Shown: in pieces, positions 12,668 to 23,866 of the stretch
Layout: every line of letters starts with the position of its first letter
How positions within the stretch are numbered: position 1 is the first letter of the stretch
DNA from: Pachypanchax playfairii
Lineage: Eukaryota > Chordata > Actinopteri > Cyprinodontiformes > Aplocheilidae
Reading direction: 5' to 3'
DNA length: 64,000 nucleotides
Assembly (NCBI GenBank): GCA_006937955.1
Contig: SSNP01000010.1
Location: forward strand, 394,903 to 458,902
The notes under the pieces: model-generated
The model's database searches: none
Told to the model about the DNA's origin: nothing
What the model saw: only the letters and a program-made list of their open reading frames with translations
Program-made: the position numbers and the translations under genes

Positions 12668-13825
12668 GAAATAGTTTAATTTTGTAATTTTATTTTTTAA
12701 AGTCTGAAAATAACAAGTTAATTATTTTTGTTTCCCAAAGGTCTAGGAATTTGGAATATTTCTTTTTATGTTCAAACCATAAGATACTTGAAGATGGTCT
12801 GTTGAATAGTCATATACTCCTATGTTTGTATTGAAATAAAAGTGTTAAAATTTCAGAAATGAACAATTTGTGATTTTTGAATTATCAGGTGCCTTGGTGA
12901 TAAGAAAAAATAATAATTAAAAACCACTGCAATTTTCGTTGCAACTTTAGCTAAAAACTAACACAAAATCAGGCATTTTAGGCCTTTCCAACTTGGATAT
13001 AAAAACAATGTATAATACAACAAGTCAAAATAAAAAAACAAGTGTGAACTAGAAAAGCACTCAGAGCACAGACCTCTGCCAAGCATCTCAATTCCCCCAT
13101 ATTGTGATTTACACCCAACATAACGTTCTCACCCTTGTTATAACTACATTATCAGATTCCCTGACCATGAAAAAACATACGTTTAGTGATTGGATTGACA
13201 TTGACAGTTATTCATGAAAATCACTTTTTTGGGAATGGTGGTTTTCTTCTAGATCGAGCTCCATAGATTTTAAAGTTCCATCAAATCCATTAACTCACTT
13301 CTGATTCTACAGTGTCTTGACAACCTTTTGTTGTTTGTTGCAAGTCTATACCATCATTAGTTCTCAAAGGTTCCCTAATTTTTTCCCTTTTGTGGATCAT
13401 TGTATCTAGAACTTTGTAATGATTCAGATCAATGCTTGATATGTTATATTACCTATTGAAAACACACCCTGTATTTTCCTTACTAAGCACCCAGACCATT
13501 CATTGTGGAGTTACATGCATATATGTTAAAAACAGCTCTATCTCACAATGAGGAAAATCCTTAAAAAAAATTACTGGATCCAGACGACCGTGATTGGTAT
13601 CATCCCCAAAATCTAATCACTTCTTTCTTGGGCCCTTTCTGACCGTTCTTGAAAATGTCATGAAAATCCATCTGTAACTTTTTAAGTTGTCTTGCAAACA
13701 GACAGACAGGCAAACTAACATGCTGGTGAAAACATTACCTCCTTATGGAGGTAGTTAAACAAAGTTGTGTATAAATTGTGTATGTGCTGTGCATGTATAT
13801 GAATGCATGCAAATATACCCACATT
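12668..13825. other. No feature recognised
   Basis: AT-rich sequence with short frames only and no transposon ends identified. Confidence 0.5.
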
Positions 13826-14100
13826 TTACAAACAAACATGCAGTGCCCATACAAGATTTTTAACATTAATAAAGATCTCCAACATCTTGCAAACTTTGAA
13901 GGACTTACGCTTCCTCAAGAAGTATAGTCTGCTCTGTCCCTTCTTAAAAACAGCATCAATGTTGCATCTCAGTCTCTTATTCAGGTGAACACCAAGGTAT
14001 TTATAGTGCTCCACCACCTCCACTTCTTCTCCCATAATGGAAATGGGTTTTGACATGTTATTGTTGTTTCATTTGTCTTGTTTACATTCAAGATAAAATG
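13826..14100 (-). pseudogene. Non-LTR retrotransposon (LINE) reverse transcriptase fragment
   Basis: The minus-strand frame 14056-13826 contains EVVEHYKYLGVHLNKRL, then KKGQSRLYFLRK, the region just downstream of the RT catalytic core in many fish LINEs (the K-Y-L-G-V/I block and the following basic helix). A neighbouring frame (to about 14100) carries the preceding 'LNVNKT' segment, so at least one frameshift separates them. No endonuclease, YxDD motif or 3' tail is present. It is a dead internal fragment, and the clade is not determinable from so little sequence. Confidence 0.65.
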
Positions 14101-14264
14101 ACTGTTCGTTCCAATCAAATTCCAAGTAATCCCAAATCCAAATGACAAATCCAAAGAAGCAGACTGAGGTGAGGCCAAGGATGGTCAGAGGTTGATAATG
14201 CCTAGAAAACAGACTGGAAGAACAAATTGGATATGAAGCACTGGCTAGTGAAGCAGATGCATTA

Positions 14265-14848
14265 TGGTGTGTTCACACCGGCCACTTAGTCAATGTCAAG
14301 CAACGTTCACAACGCTTCAGGTTTGAAGCTTGAAAGTTGAAGCTTGTAACGCCTGACCGTTAAAAGAGGGCGTAGGCGGGGCTTCCTTTGTTATCGGATG
14401 TTCTGAGCTATGGCGGATCATACAGAGAGAGTGGCTTGGCTTTATTTACTCCGTTTGTGTTACACCCCATTCTTCAGATGCGTTCTGAGTTAAACCATTT
14501 GCTCCAGGAGCTACATATGGATGAGGTTTGCTTCCAGCGCTACTTCCATCTGTCCCACACCCTGTTTGAAGACTTCCTGCTTCATTCAAGTACATCAGTA
14601 CGATGAGACGCTCTGATTGGTTGACATGCCGCTTCAAGAGAGTTAAAAGTTCAGCTAGCTGAACTTCTGCGTTGCTCGAGTTTCAAGCTTCAATGCCTGA
14701 AACACTTGAAAAGATTTGAAAGTTGACGCTGCTAATGCTCACAAAGCGACGTAGGGACTCTGACGCTCATCTGACGGACTCCACCATAGACTTTACATGT
14801 AAACTTGACGCTTCTGACGTTGACGGTTGGGCCGGTGTGAACACACCA
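14265..14848 (+). mobile_element. PIF/Harbinger-like non-autonomous element, family B
   Basis: A perfect 19-bp terminal inverted repeat (tggtgtgttcacaccggcc) marks both ends, and TTA flanks both sides (14262-14264, 14849-14851), as expected for PIF/Harbinger. The interior also contains long sub-terminal inverted stretches rich in GAAGCTT/AAGCTTC-like words. It retains a scrap of coding sequence (separate entry). Confidence 0.85.
14388..14606 (+). pseudogene. HARBI1-like transposase N-terminal fragment
   Basis: This 72-codon frame contains LLQELHMDEVCFQRYFHLS followed by FEDFLL, which resembles the N-terminal helical region of Harbinger-derived nucleases (HARBI1 family), where an 'RYF-x-hydrophobic' segment precedes the nuclease core. 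The catalytic DDE core is absent. The scrap sits inside a TIR element with a TTA duplication, which supports the superfamily call independently. It is too short to be functional. Confidence 0.6.
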
Positions 14849-15169
14849 TTAAGCTAACTAGTAATATGAGAGAGCTCTTACTCTGCTTTTAAAGAGGTGG
14901 AGACAGGTGAACATGGTGACTGAATCAAGGATATGCAAATGAGAGCAATTATCAACAGGACAAGGTGAGTGAAAGAGGCATGAATTGGAAATATTCTTGA
15001 CACTGATGATGATGGGAACATACTTGCCTAACATGGTCTACCATGGCAAGGTAATGCTGGGAGATGAGTCAGACACAATGTGATTCAAGAACTTTACACT
15101 TAATTTATGATCAAAAGACTGCAATATCATGAGGAAAAAAACATCCATGTTTAGACTCACAACCTGCAA

Positions 15170-15779
15170 AGGGTAAACTGTATGGTACAAAAGTTTTGTG
15201 GACTGAGGGACAATCCTCGACTTTGTCTTCAGCCTTAGCCCTCTTCGGAAAACTCTTCACATTAGATCACTTGGAAGAACTGGATTGGATTGGTGAGAGT
15301 ATCTGCTTTACAAGGTTTGACTTGTGGATTAATTATTAGATTGGATTAATCTGTCTGTTTGGATTCCCCGTGTATGACTGCTGGTGTTTTTCTGGCTTAC
15401 GATTATGTCTTGAACCACCTCAGTGATGACACTCCCTGCAACATCCCACCAGTGTTTACCTGTAGCAGCTAACTGCTTCTTCTGCAGCTCAGACTCCAAG
15501 CTCATTCCTGGAGATGGAACATGGACTCATACCCACTCAAGGTACCAGTGTACACTTGCCTCTCCTGGACGGTCCTTCTCCTCTGGAAATCACTTGTTGT
15601 CTCACTGCACAACTCACCTACAAGAGAAAGGTAACCCAGTCAACTCATTTTGCCAGAAATGAAACCTGTCCGTATCTGTATTCCAGAGGTTTCAGAGCCA
15701 GTAGTGTGTTGCTGCTTCCCAGTCGCTGGTTTTCTTGCTCTATTGCACATTTTATTAATAAAGGCTGTTATTGTTATTG
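15170..15779 (+). repeat. LTR-like dispersed repeat, copy A
   Basis: This stretch aligns in reverse orientation with 24530-25135 (copy B) and with the interrupted copy at 48795-49950 (copy C). Shared landmarks are a 'cttcagccttagcc'-type block, 'cagtgatgacactcc', 'agcagctaactgcttct' and 'cacctacaagagaaa'. In this orientation it ends with AATAAA (15758-15763) about 20 bp before the L2 insertion, as the R-U5 part of an LTR or a polyadenylated unit would. I could not define LTR termini, so the class is inferred. Confidence 0.5.
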
Positions 15780-16350
15780 GACTTAAAACTTTCCTTTTTA
15801 CACAATCCTATAGTCAGGGTTAGCTTGGGTTCTCCTGAGCTTTCCCTTTAGTTATGCTGCTATAGGTTTAGACTGCCGGAGGACATACTGACCACATTTT
15901 TTCACTCTGCTGTCTTTCTTTACTCTGGCTGCCTCTGAGGAGGATGTATCTCACATAAACAAACAATGAAATATTCCCACTAGACTTACTGCTGCCATTA
16001 ACTGTTTCTCTGTTTATCTTTCTATAGACATGACGACTGGCCAAAATCCATCTGTGTTTGTCTGTGTCTCTTTCCTGTCAGCTCAGACCCCAGTCGGCTA
16101 AGGCAGAAGGCCGCCCATCCTGAGCCGGGTTCTGCTAGAGGTTTCTTCCTGTTAAAAGGGAGTCGTTCCTTTCCACTGTCGCCAATTGTGCTTGCTCAGG
16201 ATGGGGGATTGTGCTGAAATAACAATTCAGCCCAATCGGCTGGTTCCTTAGATAGAAAATGTTTTATTATTAATTGGTTGATTTTTCTGTGAAGTGCCTT
16301 GAAATGACTTTGTCATGAACTGGCGCTTTATAAATAAATAAACTTGAAAC
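15780..16350 (+). repeat. L2-clade LINE 3' end (complete 3' UTR), 5'-truncated insertion
   Basis: It begins in the last codons of the RT ORF (acttaaaactttcc) and runs through the whole 3' UTR to the family's terminus, 'ggcgctttataaataaataa' followed by an AAACTTG-type tail. TTATTG precedes (15774-15779) and follows (16351-16356) the copy, a short probable target-site duplication. It landed at the end of LTR-like copy A. The same UTR occurs at 3500-4262, 20056-20505 and 28606-28741. Confidence 0.85.
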
Positions 16351-17780
16351 TTATTGTCCCCCTCCATTTTTGGTTGTGGTGAATTTGAGGTTTGATTGCA
16401 AAGACCATTGCAGTTTATTTGTTTTCCAACATTTTTTTAATCTTTTTTAAATATCTGGTTTTAGATTGGTTTTTGTCTTGATAAGAACTGAACAATATGC
16501 TAAAGACACAGTTGTATAATATCCATCCATTCAGCCATAATTTTTCCACAGTAGGTTTTTAAGATGGGTGAGCATACACATGATGTTCACATTCATACCA
16601 ATCCTTGCAGAGAAAAAAAAAACTAACAAATTTATGCATCATAACCCATTTATGTAATTTTTACAGTGAGGCAGTGTTATGCCTTTATGCATCATTGTTT
16701 CTTGAGTTTAGTTAATGTGGTGTGTAAACATGGCAATTACGGTTAAATGTTTACAGCTGTGTTGGTAAAACAAAATTATCACCATCATGTCAAAATGCTA
16801 CAAATCTGTCTGGTGATTGAACAGTGGCTGTTCAAAGCTGATATTATAAAACACTCATCACCACATGCAAGGTAATTAAAAATAAAAAGTGCAAGAACTA
16901 AACCTAAAGATATACTAGTTGCTGGTTAGGCTGTAGAGCAATTTCCTTACAGTATTTTCAAAGGCTTGATCGTATTTGATTTTTGAGAGTGATTTCTGCC
17001 CTCCAAAGAGTGGCTTTGCTGCTTTTGACTGATTAGACCTCTTTTCGATGTGAAGCTATGCTCTGCTATCAGTGATGGATTACCCAGACAGCTTTAAGAA
17101 GAGGGCCAATCAACCACATGTCAACTAGGAAGCCTGTTATAAGTTAACCACAGGTGAACATCCTTTAACTTCTGTGCAGAAGTCCTGAGTTTGGTATATA
17201 TGATAAGTTGCTCTGTCTTTTCTTAGCGTTGCTGCAGAGATTACCAGCAGATGCCCATTACGGGACTTACGGTGCAATGGAACAGTAACAAACCATTGCA
17301 ACTTAACAGAAATATTTGAAGAAATATTAATTATTTCTTGATTCAGAAGTCTTGTTATTCATACAAAAAACACCACTATTATTACATAATAAGGCAACTG
17401 AGGTCACAAATGTTCACAAATCTGTTATATAATATATACCAATATTTCAGTTTGTCTTAAGTCACTTCACTATTAACAGCATTATTCACTTAGAACTTGA
17501 TCTTAACCAATTTGGCACAACACTTTTTCAGATAATATATTTGTAACTGAGCAAAGATGTGTTTTTTATAGATGTATGTAGATGTCCTAAAGTTTGCATT
17601 AACGTTATTTTTCCTGTTTCACGTGTTTACTTTTTCCACATGCATCAGTAAAAACCAAATGAGAGAGAGCCGAGATAAGAATAATTTTGAGACATCAGCA
17701 AAAAGAATTCTCTCTTCTCATCAATGTTTGTTTAAATACGGAAGAAACTACAAAATAACTTTCTTTGTTGGGGTGTTTGC
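16351..17780. other. No feature recognised
   Basis: AT-rich DNA with no coding or repeat signature I can support. The small frame at 17572-17790 has a hydrophobic start but no recognisable motif. Confidence 0.5.
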
Positions 17781-17788
17781 ATGGATAT

Positions 17789-18477
17789 AAGAGGTGTAAC
17801 GGTTCATGGGAATATGTTGAACCGTTTGGTTTAGTCCACTTGCGTACCATTTCGGTTCTTTTTTTTTCATACATTTATTTTTAGTGTGATATTAAGCACA
17901 GCGGAAGTAAGTTTCCAGGCGAGTTTCCGCAAGTACGCTGTATTACGTGACACACAGCGGAACTGCACAAACACATTGAAGTAAATATATGAGCAGAGGG
18001 GTGTAACAGAACACACATATGTACTGTTTCAGTACAGGGCTGTTAGTATAGTCCAGATGCCTACCAATGCAATTACTACAGGCTTGTTTTGCGCACGGAG
18101 CATCTTCAGTGGCGGACTGGAAGTTTGATGTCTCTACCTGACTCCAGTGTGAGGTTTTATTTTCTCCAGCAGACATCATGGCTCATGTAAACAAGCCGGA
18201 GCTTGAACACCCTCCTTCATCTATAAGGTCTCCTGTTTGGTAAGTTAAGAAGTATTCTACTTTTTTATTTCTATTTTTATATGTTTTCTTATTTTTTAAT
18301 GTTTCATCTTTATAAGAAAATATATAAACCGTTGTTTGAAAAAGCTGAAAATGAAAAAAAAGCAATTATGCTTTGTTTTTTTTCCACTTACTGTACCAAA
18401 AATGAACCGAACCATGAACTCAAAACCGAGATACGTACCGAACCGTGATTTTTGTGTAGGCTGCCATTATACCCCTA
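17789..18477 (+). mobile_element. hAT transposon derivative with perfect 8-bp duplication
   Basis: The direct repeat ATGGATAT flanks the element exactly (17781-17788 and 18478-18485). The ends (aagaggtgtaacgg; reverse complement of the right end taggggtataatgg) form imperfect inverted repeats typical of one fish hAT family. The sub-terminal regions carry repeated 'gaaccg/cggttc' words, common in hAT transposase-binding regions. The 689-bp body retains one coding exon (18178-18239). Confidence 0.85.
18178..18239 (+). pseudogene. First coding exon of a ZBED-like hAT transposase, with splice donor
   Basis: ATG at 18178 opens MAHVNKPELEHPP, followed by SSIRSPVW, which looks like the start of a BED-type zinc finger (the SxVW entry to the finger) in ZBED1-like hAT transposases. 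The coding stretch runs straight into G|GTAAGT (18240-18245), a consensus splice donor. All later exons, including the rest of the BED finger, the catalytic core and the hATC dimerisation domain, are missing. It is a leftover exon in an internally deleted element. Confidence 0.6.
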
Positions 18478-18699
18478 ATGGATATGATGATTGAATGCTA
18501 TTTTATTTTTAGTCCAAAAGCAAATTTGTCTTGTGCAGGTTAAAATCAATTACCAGGAAATCTAATGGTTTTTTTTTGTTGTTTTTTTTTGTCCACTCTG
18601 GCATGAAAACTGTCATGTTGAAGTTTATTTAGAATGGAAAATACTGTTAGGCTGCCTAGGGGGAAAAAAATCAAGAAATAATTCAGTGAAATAAAAGGT

Positions 18700-19650
18700 T
18701 TGACAAGAACAACAGCAGACACTGAGAACAGTAACAAGTACCTTGGTATCCCACAAGCAAATGGCAACCTAAAGGAGGCAACAAGGAAAGCTACAGCTAA
18801 TACATACAGCGAGTAAGGCAAGCCCTGAGGAGTCAGCTCAATTTTAAGAACGAGACCCAGGCAATAAACGCCTACACCTTGCAAGTGACCAGATACCCTG
18901 CAGGACTAATAAGCTGGCCAAAGGAAGTGATACAGACCACTGATGTTAAGACTCAAAAATATCTAACCATGCCTGGAGAGTTCCATCCCAAATCCAGCAC
19001 CCTGAGAATGTAAGTTAGCTGTAAAGAAGAAGGCTGAGGACTAGCGAGAGTGAGAGACACTATCCAGGATGAAACATCCAAGATAAGTACATCAAGTAAA
19101 AGGCCGATGACATGCTCAGTGAATGTTTCAGACAATGGGGAACAAAAGATGGGTACTGGAGGGACCATTATGGGAAGACAAGCCCCTGCGTGGGACCTAC
19201 CACTGAAATATCAGTGAAGTGGCTGGTCACAAGAAATCCTACCAATGGCTTGAAAGAGCTGGACTGAAGGAGAGGACAGAGGACTCATCATGGCAGCACA
19301 AGAACATGCCCTGAGCACCAGAGTAATAGAGGCCCAAGTCTACCACACCAAACAAGACCCCAGATGTAGGCTGTGCAAAGAGACATCTGGGGAAATTCAG
19401 CACATAATTGCTAGATGTACGATGCTAGCATGGGAAAGCAGACATGGAGCACCATAACCAAGTGGCTATATGTGTACAGGATTGCCTGTGCAGAGTATGG
19501 GCTGGAAACCCTATGGTCAAAGTAGGAAACACCTTCAAAGGTGATAGAGAATGAACAAGCTAAGCTCCTGTGGGACTTTCACATACAGAATCCCACAGTG
19601 GTAATGGAGAACCAACCAGATATTGTGGTATCTACATTAACAGTTGAAGC
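18700..19650 (+). pseudogene. RLE-type LINE relic (R4/Rex6-like): RT end, CCHC and endonuclease start
   Basis: The conserved block SNKYLGIPQANGN (about 18730-18775) marks the RT C-terminal region. At about 19367-19420 a frame reads CRLCKETSGEIQHIIARC, a C-x2-C-x7-H-x4-C knuckle of the type preceding the restriction-like endonuclease in R2/R4-type LINEs. At 19541-19650 the frame reads LLWDFHIQ, then NQPDIVV, the start of the PD-(D/E)xK-like endonuclease. Stops and frameshifts separate these blocks. The endonuclease is cut off just after its PD by the hairpin MITE at 19654. Assignment to Rex6 or R4 is from these motifs only. Confidence 0.65.
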
Positions 19651-19653
19651 ATT

Positions 19654-19866
19654 CAGGGGTGGGCAACTCCAGGCCTCGAGGGCCACTATCCTGCACATTT
19701 TAGATGTCCCCCTGTTTCACCACACCTGATTCAACTTTGCAACCTCTCAGCAAGTCTTATAGAAGCCTGTTAACGACCTGTTCATCTGCAGCAGGTGTGG
19801 TGAAACAGGGGAACATCTAAAATGTGCAGGATAGTGGCCCTCGAGGCCTGGAGTTGCCCACCCCTG
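19654..19866. mobile_element. hAT-type hairpin MITE (213 bp), copy 1
   Basis: Two arms of 75 bp (19654-19728 and 19792-19866) are reverse complements with a single mismatch, separated by a 63-bp loop. The ends read CAGGGGTGGG...CCCACCCCTG, the CAGGGG start seen in many hAT elements. A second copy of the same length lies at 54748-54960 with a perfect 8-bp duplication. Here the flanks (gaagcatt and atatagct) do not match, so a deletion or rearrangement probably followed insertion. Confidence 0.85.
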
Positions 19867-20055
19867 ATATAGCTGAAAGAATGGGGGACTGAATAAAATT
19901 TAATTTAAGGTGTACGGTAATCCCTTAAGTGAAATGCAACTAGGACCAGGTTAAAAAAGAAACCCATTCTTATTTTACACATAAAAGTGTCATTGGAATG
20001 TCATGTGAGGACTGTTGTGTCTAAGCAGTATTCTGTTGGTGGTTTAAATTACAGA

Positions 20056-20505
20056 CTAAAACTATAACTGAATTTGAGTTTCAAGTTTATTTATTTATAA
20101 AGCGCCAGTTTATGACAAAGTCAATTCAAGGCACTTTACAGGAAAATCAACCAATTAATAATAAAACATTTCCTATCTAAGGAACCAGTCGATTGGGTTG
20201 AATTGTTAGTTCAGCACAATCCCCCATCCTGAGCAGCACGATTGGTGACAGTGGAAAGGAACAACTCCCTTTTAACAGGAAGAAACCTCTAGCAGAACAT
20301 GGCTCAGGATGGGCGGCCTTCTGCCTCAGCTGACTGGGGTCTGAGCTGACAGGAGACAAACACCGATGGATTTGGGCCAGTCTTCATGTCTATAGAAAGG
20401 TAAACAGAGAAGCAGTTAATGGCAGCAATAACAATCAATACAAACTTGGAGAGTAAAGAGAGACAGCAGAGAGAAGAAATGTGGTCAGTATGTCCTCCGG
20501 CAGTC
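20056..20505 (-). repeat. L2-clade LINE 3' UTR insertion with 11-bp duplication
   Basis: Read on the minus strand it is the same 3' UTR as 15781-16350, 5'-truncated at 'gactgccggagg' and ending in a degenerate AAACTTG tail. The direct repeat taaattacaga flanks it exactly (20045-20055 and 20506-20516), the footprint of target-primed reverse transcription. Confidence 0.9.
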
Positions 20506-20516
20506 TAAATTACAGA

Positions 20517-21380
20517 ATTAATATGTAAATTATGAAAAAAGTAAGCCTTCAATTTCTTAATAAAAATGCTGAGATTATGTGGAATGATTATTCTGTTTAC
20601 TTTAGATATGTTACAGTCACTCAGTTGAATACCACAATATAAATAACCTTCAAAACACTCATTTAAAAAAGAGACACAGGGTGATGCACTTAATGAGTTT
20701 TGATCGGAGCCCTTATTGCAGAGTGTGATATTGGATCTGTAGCTGCACAAGAGCTTTACTAACTTCCATTTGTAACAGAAAACTCAGAGTTTCCCCAAAC
20801 TTTGGGTTAACTTTGAGTATTTTACATACCCTGCTTTCTGGAATAACTCTCAGGAGTAGAAGTTCTGGGGTGTTACAAAATGCATCGGGCAAGCTGATTA
20901 GTGGGTAGGGAGCACATGTGAAGGCTGAGTTACTGGGTTGCTGAGATATAGAACAGAGCAGGAAATAGAATAAAACCCACGATCACAAAAGGAAACCCTA
21001 ACAACTAATAAACAAAACACCAGCTTAAAGATGATGAACAATAACATCCAAACCTCAAGTTTCTAGGTGTGCATTTGAAATCAGATGCTTTTTTTCCCAC
21101 AAAATAACCCACGGAAGTTTACCATACAAAATGACAAGGTATCTTAGAGTCTTTTTTGTTTGTTTGATTGATTAAGAAGAGCTACAATTAAATTGTGTTA
21201 AGCTATTTAAGAGGGTGGTGTTTTAAGGCCTATAGCGGTCCTCAATATTTTTTTCCCATTCTGAATGTTGCTACTTCGTTCAATTTTAAAACTTTTGGAA
21301 CTTGTAAAAACTAAAAACAGAAATGCTTGAGGCCAAAATTCACACAAACAGTATGTGTCAAAATATAATTACATCATTGC
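20517..21380. other. No feature recognised
   Basis: AT-rich DNA; no frame or repeat I can support. Confidence 0.5.
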
Positions 21381-21496
21381 TGTGATGGACTGGTGACCTG
21401 TCCAGAATGTACCCCACCTCTCATCTAATCAAGGTTGGAGATAGGCACCAGTTCATCTTACAACAATTCACAGTGGAACACTGCATGGATAGAATT
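21381..21496 (+). repeat. SINE tail fragment
   Basis: The stretch beginning tgtgatggactggtgacctg and continuing 'tccagaatgtaccccacctc' is the 3' domain of the tRNA-derived SINE seen at 8411-8757. The tRNA head is missing. Confidence 0.65.
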
Positions 21497-22801
21497 ACAT
21501 CACAGGTAGTGGCAGGTTGCACGGTTGCCTGCCTCTTGGTGTTGGCAGGCAACGCTTTTTAGCACAATTCTATTTTAAACACAGATTTTTTTAACCTGTT
21601 ATGAGTTAATTCAACATGACTTCTAAAGAAACCCTCTTCTTCAGTGAATCATGCTTCCTGCATAGCTTCTTGCTTCCTTTTTTAAATAAATGCTATCTCA
21701 TATCTAACATAAGTAAAATCAACCTCAAGATTTTAATTTGTGAGGATGAAAAATAGCTTGAGGTTAAAAAAAAAAAACCTCTTTGGTTGACTCAAGGAGA
21801 TATGTAAAGATGCATTTATATATTCATCAACCAATGTCCCTTTAATTAATAACAGAATAAACAAATGAATCATAATAATTAGTCTTTTCTGGCTTTTAAC
21901 CAATGAGGACAGTGTCTCGTGGTTTTAACCGCAGAACATTTTAGTCAGCGATGAGATGATTTTTGGCACCAATGTGAGTAATCAGCTGCCAGGCTACACA
22001 CCCACTTTGATCTGTGAGATACATCATTACAGTCTTTGTTGGCTGTTGTGTGATTCTAATTTTAATCAAACTGATCAAGTGATGTTCTAAGGCAGTCAGG
22101 TTGTTTTACCTTCTCTGTTATTCTCTTTCAGTAAAAATGCATTTCATTTGTCTGCACTGACATTTTGGAAATTAATCACTGAACTCCATATACCAAGCCT
22201 TGTACCATCAGGATACTATGATTTTACTTGAAACGTCTGTTTTTCATTGATTGTGTTTAAATATTTTAATTTATTTTAGAAAAAATTAAAACTGGAACTG
22301 ACTGCCACTAAAATCATAAACCTGAGAATGTACTATTTTGTATAACTCAATAAAGTAAGAAATATGGTAAGAAGATGTTGAACTATACATGTTAATAGTA
22401 TTCTGTATCATCTATGGTAAATAAAAGAGACAACTTCCTGGTTTTTTTAACGTTATTTAGTAAATTTACATGCCGTGAAAAAGACCATATCCTTGTTTTT
22501 GGGTTTGTTTGTTTGTTTAGGTCTTGTTTTGTGTGATGCAAGAAGCTTTAATTAAGGCACCTACACTGAAGCATGCAAATGTTGTGGTGTTTGGGAAATA
22601 CATTCCCCATTCATAAATTTAGTGATTGCACATTGCTGTAAACTGATGTATGATGATGCAGCACAGTATTGACTGAAGAAAAAATGGCATCAGGGCATCA
22701 CTGACAGAAGTCATGTTGTTCAGCACCCTAAAACCTCTTTCAGAAAAGCAGTCTCCGGTTTCAATTATTCTGATGGCAGCTGAATGTTTAATGTCTGAAT
22801 G
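21497..22801. other. No gene recognised; small hairpin at 21524-21553
   Basis: A 10-bp inverted repeat (gttgcctgcc / ggcaggcaac) with a 10-nt loop lies at 21524-21553. The rest is AT-rich without recognisable content. Confidence 0.5.
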
Positions 22802-22803
22802 TA

Positions 22804-23716
22804 CTGTATTTTCCACACTATAAGGTGCACCTAAAAGCCAAAAACAGACATTGCACCTTATAATCCGATGCACCTTGTGTATGGATCAATACTGGTTAGG
22901 CTACAGTAGTCAGGGGGCTACAGTACAAGTTAGAAGCACACTAATTCGGTGCTTGCTGTCATTCCTGGTGGATTGACTAACGAACTCCAGATGCTGGATA
23001 TTGGCATGAATAGGGCTTTCAAAGCTAGACTGCGAACTGCGTGGGAGTGGCGGATGACTGAAGGTGAGCACACATTCACCAAGATGAGGAGACAGCGCCG
23101 TGCGACATACGCATCGTGGATGCCTGGGCTGATATATCAGTCTCAACTGTGGTCTGAGCTTTCACGAAGGCAGGAATTGTCACTAAACTGCCAGGCAAAA
23201 GCAGCGACACTGACTTGGATAATGAAGAGTTTGACATGACGGAACCGGCTGAATGCCGCACCCGCCCAACTGTTAGATTCGGACACTGATGAACTGAAAA
23301 GTGAACTTTACATGTTTATGCCTGAACAAGGCTGGGAGATATTGTGACTATGGACATTAACGTTTGAACAATGTTGAGTTATTATTATATTGTTATTGCT
23401 TTGCACTATTTTGAGAGTTCCTATATTTTGATTGCACCAACGCTTGATTTACCGTAGTGGTATCAGATTGTTTCTTTTCTCTTATTCAGTAAACGCGTAA
23501 AAGTTCCTCTTCACATTTGTGAATACACTAACCACGCTGGTTTGTATTCTATTATGATAATAAAGTTTGCATAATGCAACCCCAGCCACTACAGTACTTT
23601 CTATTTCATGCGCCTTATAATGCGGTGCGCCCTATACATGAACACAGTTTTAAAATAAGCCATTCATTGAAGGTGCGCTTTATAATCTGATGTGCCTTAT
23701 ACTGCGGAAAACATGG
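22804..23716 (+). mobile_element. pogo/Tigger-like Tc1/mariner element, internally deleted, copy 1
   Basis: The termini (ctgtattttccacactataa; reverse complement of the right end ccatgttttccgcagtataa) form an imperfect inverted repeat bounded by TA dinucleotides (22802-22803, 23717-23718), as in Tc1/mariner-pogo elements. The interior keeps a transposase C-terminal fragment (22949-23239). Confidence 0.8.
22949..23239 (+). pseudogene. pogo-like transposase C-terminal fragment
   Basis: The frame starts LAVIPGGLTNELQMLDIGMN, which matches the 'IPGG-T-x-LQ-LD-N-FK' block downstream of the third catalytic residue in pogo/Tigger (DDE_1) transposases, and continues with FKARLRTAWEWRM and a WxxG segment. 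The reading frame shifts near 23115, and the acidic tail (LDSDTDEL) is found in another frame around 23270. The DNA-binding half and the first catalytic Asp residues are deleted. The protein is dead, but the family call is good. Confidence 0.75.
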
Positions 23717-23866
23717 TACTTACTGCTTGCATTTTAATCAAAGCTACAATTGCAATCTGGGTAGGTTGGAAATTGAAATATTTACACTTTGCTTTTAAAA
23801 AGACACAAAAGTGAACTGCAGAAGGCCATCGCAACAAAAAAAGTGAGTGAGGGTTGAATTGGTATA

